This document shows positions 7,103-8,673 of a stretch of 8,673 nucleotides of DNA, piece after piece. The position numbers and the translations under genes were made by a program. The stretch is from positions 361 through 9,033 of the forward strand of contig PFEE01000013.1 of the NCBI GenBank assembly GCA_002793745.1, in the 5' to 3' direction. The notes below the pieces were generated by a model. It was not told the origin of the DNA. It ran no database searches and worked only from the letters and a program-made list of their open reading frames with translations. This DNA comes from Candidatus Roizmanbacteria bacterium CG10_big_fil_rev_8_21_14_0_10_45_7 (GTDB lineage Bacteria; Patescibacteriota; Microgenomatia; UBA1406). How positions within the stretch are numbered: the stretch's first letter is position 1; each line of letters starts with the position of its first letter.

Positions 7103-7174
7103 GGACTCGTGGCTCAGGGGTAGAGCGTCCCGTTCACATCGGGAAGGTCGGAGGTTCGAGACCTCCCGAGTCCA
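7103..7174 (+). tRNA. tRNA-Val (anticodon CAC)
   Basis: A complete cloverleaf can be folded by hand: acceptor GGACTCG/CGAGTCC (7103-7109 with 7167-7173), D stem GCTC/GAGC with a short loop, anticodon stem TCCCG/CGGGA around loop TTCACAT (anticodon CAC at 7135-7137), variable AGGTC, and T stem GGAGG/CCTCC around TTCGAGA. The discriminator is A (7174), as expected for Val. The 3' CCA is not encoded: CAA follows the discriminator. It reads GUG codons. The 3' half is also the antisense end of the serine recombinase gene. Confidence 0.95.
7134..7174. other. Candidate attachment-site boundary: tRNA 3' half shared with recombinase 3' end
   Basis: The 41 bp from the anticodon loop to the discriminator base belong both to tRNA-Val (+) and to the last 13 codons and TGA stop of the recombinase (-), which read VDSGGLEPPTFPM. 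Integrases commonly target tRNA 3' halves, with the integrase gene next to the site. The arrangement suggests the left end of an integrated element whose body extends right of the window. The exact crossover point is not visible, and the matching right-hand copy would lie outside. Confidence 0.5.
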
Positions 7175-8672
7175 CAATTTTGCACTCCGGCCAATTTTGC
7201 AGTTCAGCGCGCCAGGCGCGTCGGTTGGCAGGGAGCGCTGTATAGCCCCTTTTTAACTCGCAGGTCAGTCGGCGCTCAGACAAAAAGAAGTTCAATCCGA
7301 TCCGTTTAGCGAAGAATGACAATTCTTCGCTATTGTTTTTTTCGCGCGCGATTTTGTGCGCTTGCAGCGCACACATTATGAGTTCCCGTAGAGGTTCAAT
7401 CCACTCCGCGCCATTGGCGCGGACAACCTCTAAATCCTCATTGAGTTTGAGTTTGTGGTCGTATAGTTGTGATTTCTTGGCTTGGTAGCTTTCCTTGTCC
7501 ACTATGCCGTCTAAATAGCTGTCGAGCAAGGTGTTTTGTTTTTGATCGATCTGAGCAAGATCGACCTCGATGTTTTGGATTTTGGTGGTGGCGAGTATCT
7601 TTTCTGACTGTTCATCTTTGGCTAACTCGCGACTCCAGATATCACCAAAGCGCTCGGGAATAGCCACAGACGCTACCACCTCGCGCAGTTGAGCTTCCAT
7701 ATCCACTCCCGTTATTTCTGGCTCACGACACGGCCTGATTTTCCTGGTGCAACGGTAGTAGGTGTAGGTAGCGTGGTTGCCAGTCGTGCGATAGTATTTG
7801 TGGTGTTGTTCGGCCGTGATAGCGCCATTACAACTCTTGCAACGGATTAGACCAGTAAATGGCAAGCGGTGGGATTTCTTGCACGTGTGGTCGCGCTCCT
7901 TGATGATGCGCTGGACTCTCTGGAATAACTCCTTGGGGATGAATAATTCCTGCGTGCCGTCGTGGTACTCGCCTTTGTATTCGAGTAACCCAATATAGAA
8001 CTTGTTGGATAAGATGTGCTTGATCTTGGTGAGGACAACTGGTCGGCCGTCCTTGCGGACAATCCCATGCTTGGCCAAGAAACGAGCGATATCGGAATAA
8101 GTGTATACTCCGCTCGCAAACATCTCGTATGATTTGTGGACTAGACGTGAGGTTACTGGGTCGAGGTCAATTCCTCTGGTCTTGGGATTGTTGGTGTAGC
8201 CAGTTGGCGCTTGGCTTGGCCATACGCCATTCCTGATTTTCTGCCTCATACCTCGCGCCACATTCTCGCTCAGATTATCCACATAATACTTGGACTGACC
8301 AAAAGCGATATTGAGCATGAACTTGCCTTGGGGAGTGTTATCAAACCACAGTGTTGGGAACTTGAGATCTACGAGTTTGCCTGTATCAAGCAGATAGATA
8401 ATCCGCCCGCCGTCTATACTGTTTCTGGCTAATCGGTCGGCGTGCCAGGCTACAATACCATTCACCACACCTTTTTCTATCTGCTTGATCACATACCCAA
8501 ACTTCTCGCGGCCTGGAGACTTGGCGGTTTTCATCTCCGTGACCCACTCCACGATCTCTAAGTGTTCCCGCTTGGCAAACTCCTTGATCTCAGCAACTTG
8601 AGCCTCGATAGATAAGACCTGTTTGTCCGCCTCATCACGAGATTTTCTGCAGTATGCGATGTATCTGGGCAT
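7134..8672 (-). CDS. Large serine recombinase (site-specific integrase)
   Basis: A 512-residue serine recombinase starting MPRYIAYCRKS at the right edge; this start fits the family, though only one base upstream is visible. The resolvase catalytic domain spans about 1-145: nucleophile Ser11 in YCRKS with Arg9, and WHADRLARN (76-84) with the conserved Arg residues. The Recombinase domain follows (about 155-260, including APTGYTNN and LSNKFYIGLLEYKGE). A zinc ribbon uses Cys278, Cys281, Cys308 and Cys315. A coiled-coil-like stretch (about 350-420) and a short C-terminal domain end it. All catalytic features are intact. Such enzymes integrate and excise phages or other elements at att sites. It reads toward tRNA-Val and its last 13 codons plus stop are the antisense of the tRNA 3' half. 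Sampled GC is about 56% (7621-7680 plus 8041-8100), against about 32% in DUF4012, fitting a foreign origin. No terminator is seen for it, and its 3' region is full of palindromes. Confidence 0.93.
   Translation of the reverse strand: MPRYIAYCRKSRDEADKQVLSIEAQVAEIKEFAKREHLEIVEWVTEMKTAKSPGREKFGYVIKQIEKGVVNGIVAWHADRLARNSIDGGRIIYLLDTGKLVDLKFPTLWFDNTPQGKFMLNIAFGQSKYYVDNLSENVARGMRQKIRNGVWPSQAPTGYTNNPKTRGIDLDPVTSRLVHKSYEMFASGVYTYSDIARFLAKHGIVRKDGRPVVLTKIKHILSNKFYIGLLEYKGEYHDGTQELFIPKELFQRVQRIIKERDHTCKKSHRLPFTGLIRCKSCNGAITAEQHHKYYRTTGNHATYTYYRCTRKIRPCREPEITGVDMEAQLREVVASVAIPERFGDIWSRELAKDEQSEKILATTKIQNIEVDLAQIDQKQNTLLDSYLDGIVDKESYQAKKSQLYDHKLKLNEDLEVVRANGAEWIEPLRELIMCALQAHKIAREKNNSEELSFFAKRIGLNFFLSERRLTCELKRGYTALPANRRAWRAELQNWPECKIVDSGGLEPPTFPM
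7175..7201. repeat. Direct repeat CAATTTTGCA x2 beside the tRNA
   Basis: The perfect 10-bp copies are at 7175-7184 and 7192-7201, 17 bp start to start. The first begins immediately after the tRNA discriminator base. They lie within the recombinase C-terminal codons. They could be recombinase or accessory-factor binding sites flanking the tRNA boundary, or a short chance duplication. Confidence 0.8.
7208..7220. repeat. 13-bp palindrome CGCGCC-A-GGCGCG
   Basis: A perfect odd dyad with 6-bp arms and one central base (7214), 7 bp from the second copy of the direct repeat. The arms are identical to those of the palindrome centred at 7414. Confidence 0.8.
7307..7342 (+). terminator. Intrinsic terminator for + strand transcripts, inside the recombinase gene
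   Basis: A perfect 11-bp stem, TAGCGAAGAAT (7307-7317) and ATTCTTCGCTA (7322-7332), encloses the loop GACA and is followed by TTGTTTTTTT (7333-7342). The T-run is on the + strand only, so it would stop transcription arriving from DUF4012 and tRNA-Val, about 130 nt past the tRNA. It sits antisense within recombinase codons. The stem has four G-C pairs, so strength is moderate. Confidence 0.6.
7355..7373. repeat. Hairpin TGTGCGCT-TGC-AGCGCACA
   Basis: A perfect 8-bp inverted repeat with a 3-base loop, 22 bp past the terminator stem. No T-run follows on either strand, so it is not a terminator by itself. Function is unknown; it lies in recombinase codons (around Cys434-His439). Confidence 0.75.
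7405..7423. repeat. 19-bp perfect palindrome TCCGCGCCA-T-TGGCGCGGA
   Basis: Nine-base perfect arms surround one central base (7414). The inner CGCGCC/GGCGCG arms match the palindrome centred at 7214, exactly 200 bp away. It lies in recombinase codons for Arg-Ala-Asn-Gly-Ala-Glu (about 418-423). Confidence 0.8.
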
Positions 8673-8673
8673 A

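Noticed and set aside
7546..7564. Inverted repeat TCGATCT/AGATCGA with a 5-base loop
   Set aside because: Seven base pairs built on GATC-type codons for Asp/Ile; no T-run and less remarkable than the neighbouring dyads.
7798..8432. Open frames opposite or out of frame within the recombinase gene
   Set aside because: The recombinase frame shows intact family motifs throughout; these have none.
1..8673. CRISPR array, insertion-sequence ends, rRNA or riboswitch
   Set aside because: No regularly spaced repeats, no transposase or terminal inverted repeats, and no rRNA-like or known riboswitch sequence was seen on reading both strands.

Overview
This window looks like part of a Candidate Phyla Radiation (Patescibacteria) chromosome, most likely of the Microgenomates type. 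That is an inference from gene content: a DUF4012 protein, a large surface protein with Pro/Ser/Thr linkers and VLG motifs before a C-terminal membrane anchor, a short signal peptidase I, and tightly overlapping genes. No ribosomal marker is present to prove it. The standard stop codons work in every gene. The window is almost entirely coding; the longest gap between genes is 34 bp and there is no gene-free stretch over 300 bp.

Left part (1-2429, + strand): the 3' portion of a gene for a large cell-surface protein, cut by the window edge. It has a LamG/concanavalin-like beta domain, a Pro-Ser linker, a C39-like papain-fold peptidase domain with a visible Gln-Cys-His-Asp set, a beta-rich region, about three Ig-like repeats, a second Pro-rich linker and a C-terminal membrane helix.

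Middle (5771 down to 2363, - strand): four tightly packed genes. In transcription order these are signal peptidase I, a polytopic Wzx/MATE-like polysaccharide flippase, a sugar-phosphate nucleotidyltransferase and a family 2 glycosyltransferase. Junctions are 1 nt apart or overlap by 4 and 14 nt, so they are very likely one transcript. Together they could activate a sugar, add it to a lipid-linked glycan, flip that glycan outward and process exported proteins. The glycosyltransferase gene overlaps the surface-protein gene tail-to-tail by 67 bp.

Right of a 34-bp divergent spacer (5806-7174, + strand): a DUF4012 extracytoplasmic protein, then a tRNA-Val(CAC) one base after its stop codon. An extended -10 lies immediately before the DUF4012 start, suggesting leaderless mRNA. 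A similar promoter sits inside the 3' end of DUF4012 and would serve the tRNA.

Right end (8672 down to 7134, - strand): a large serine recombinase reading toward the tRNA. Its last 13 codons and stop lie on the antisense strand of the tRNA 3' half. This suggests an integrative element inserted at the tRNA-Val gene and continuing beyond the right edge. The last 300 bp of the recombinase gene hold a 10-bp direct repeat, several perfect palindromes (two with identical arms, centred 200 bp apart) and a hairpin followed by a T-run, oriented to stop transcription coming from the tRNA. This compact tRNA/recombinase junction is the part of the window most worth a second look.
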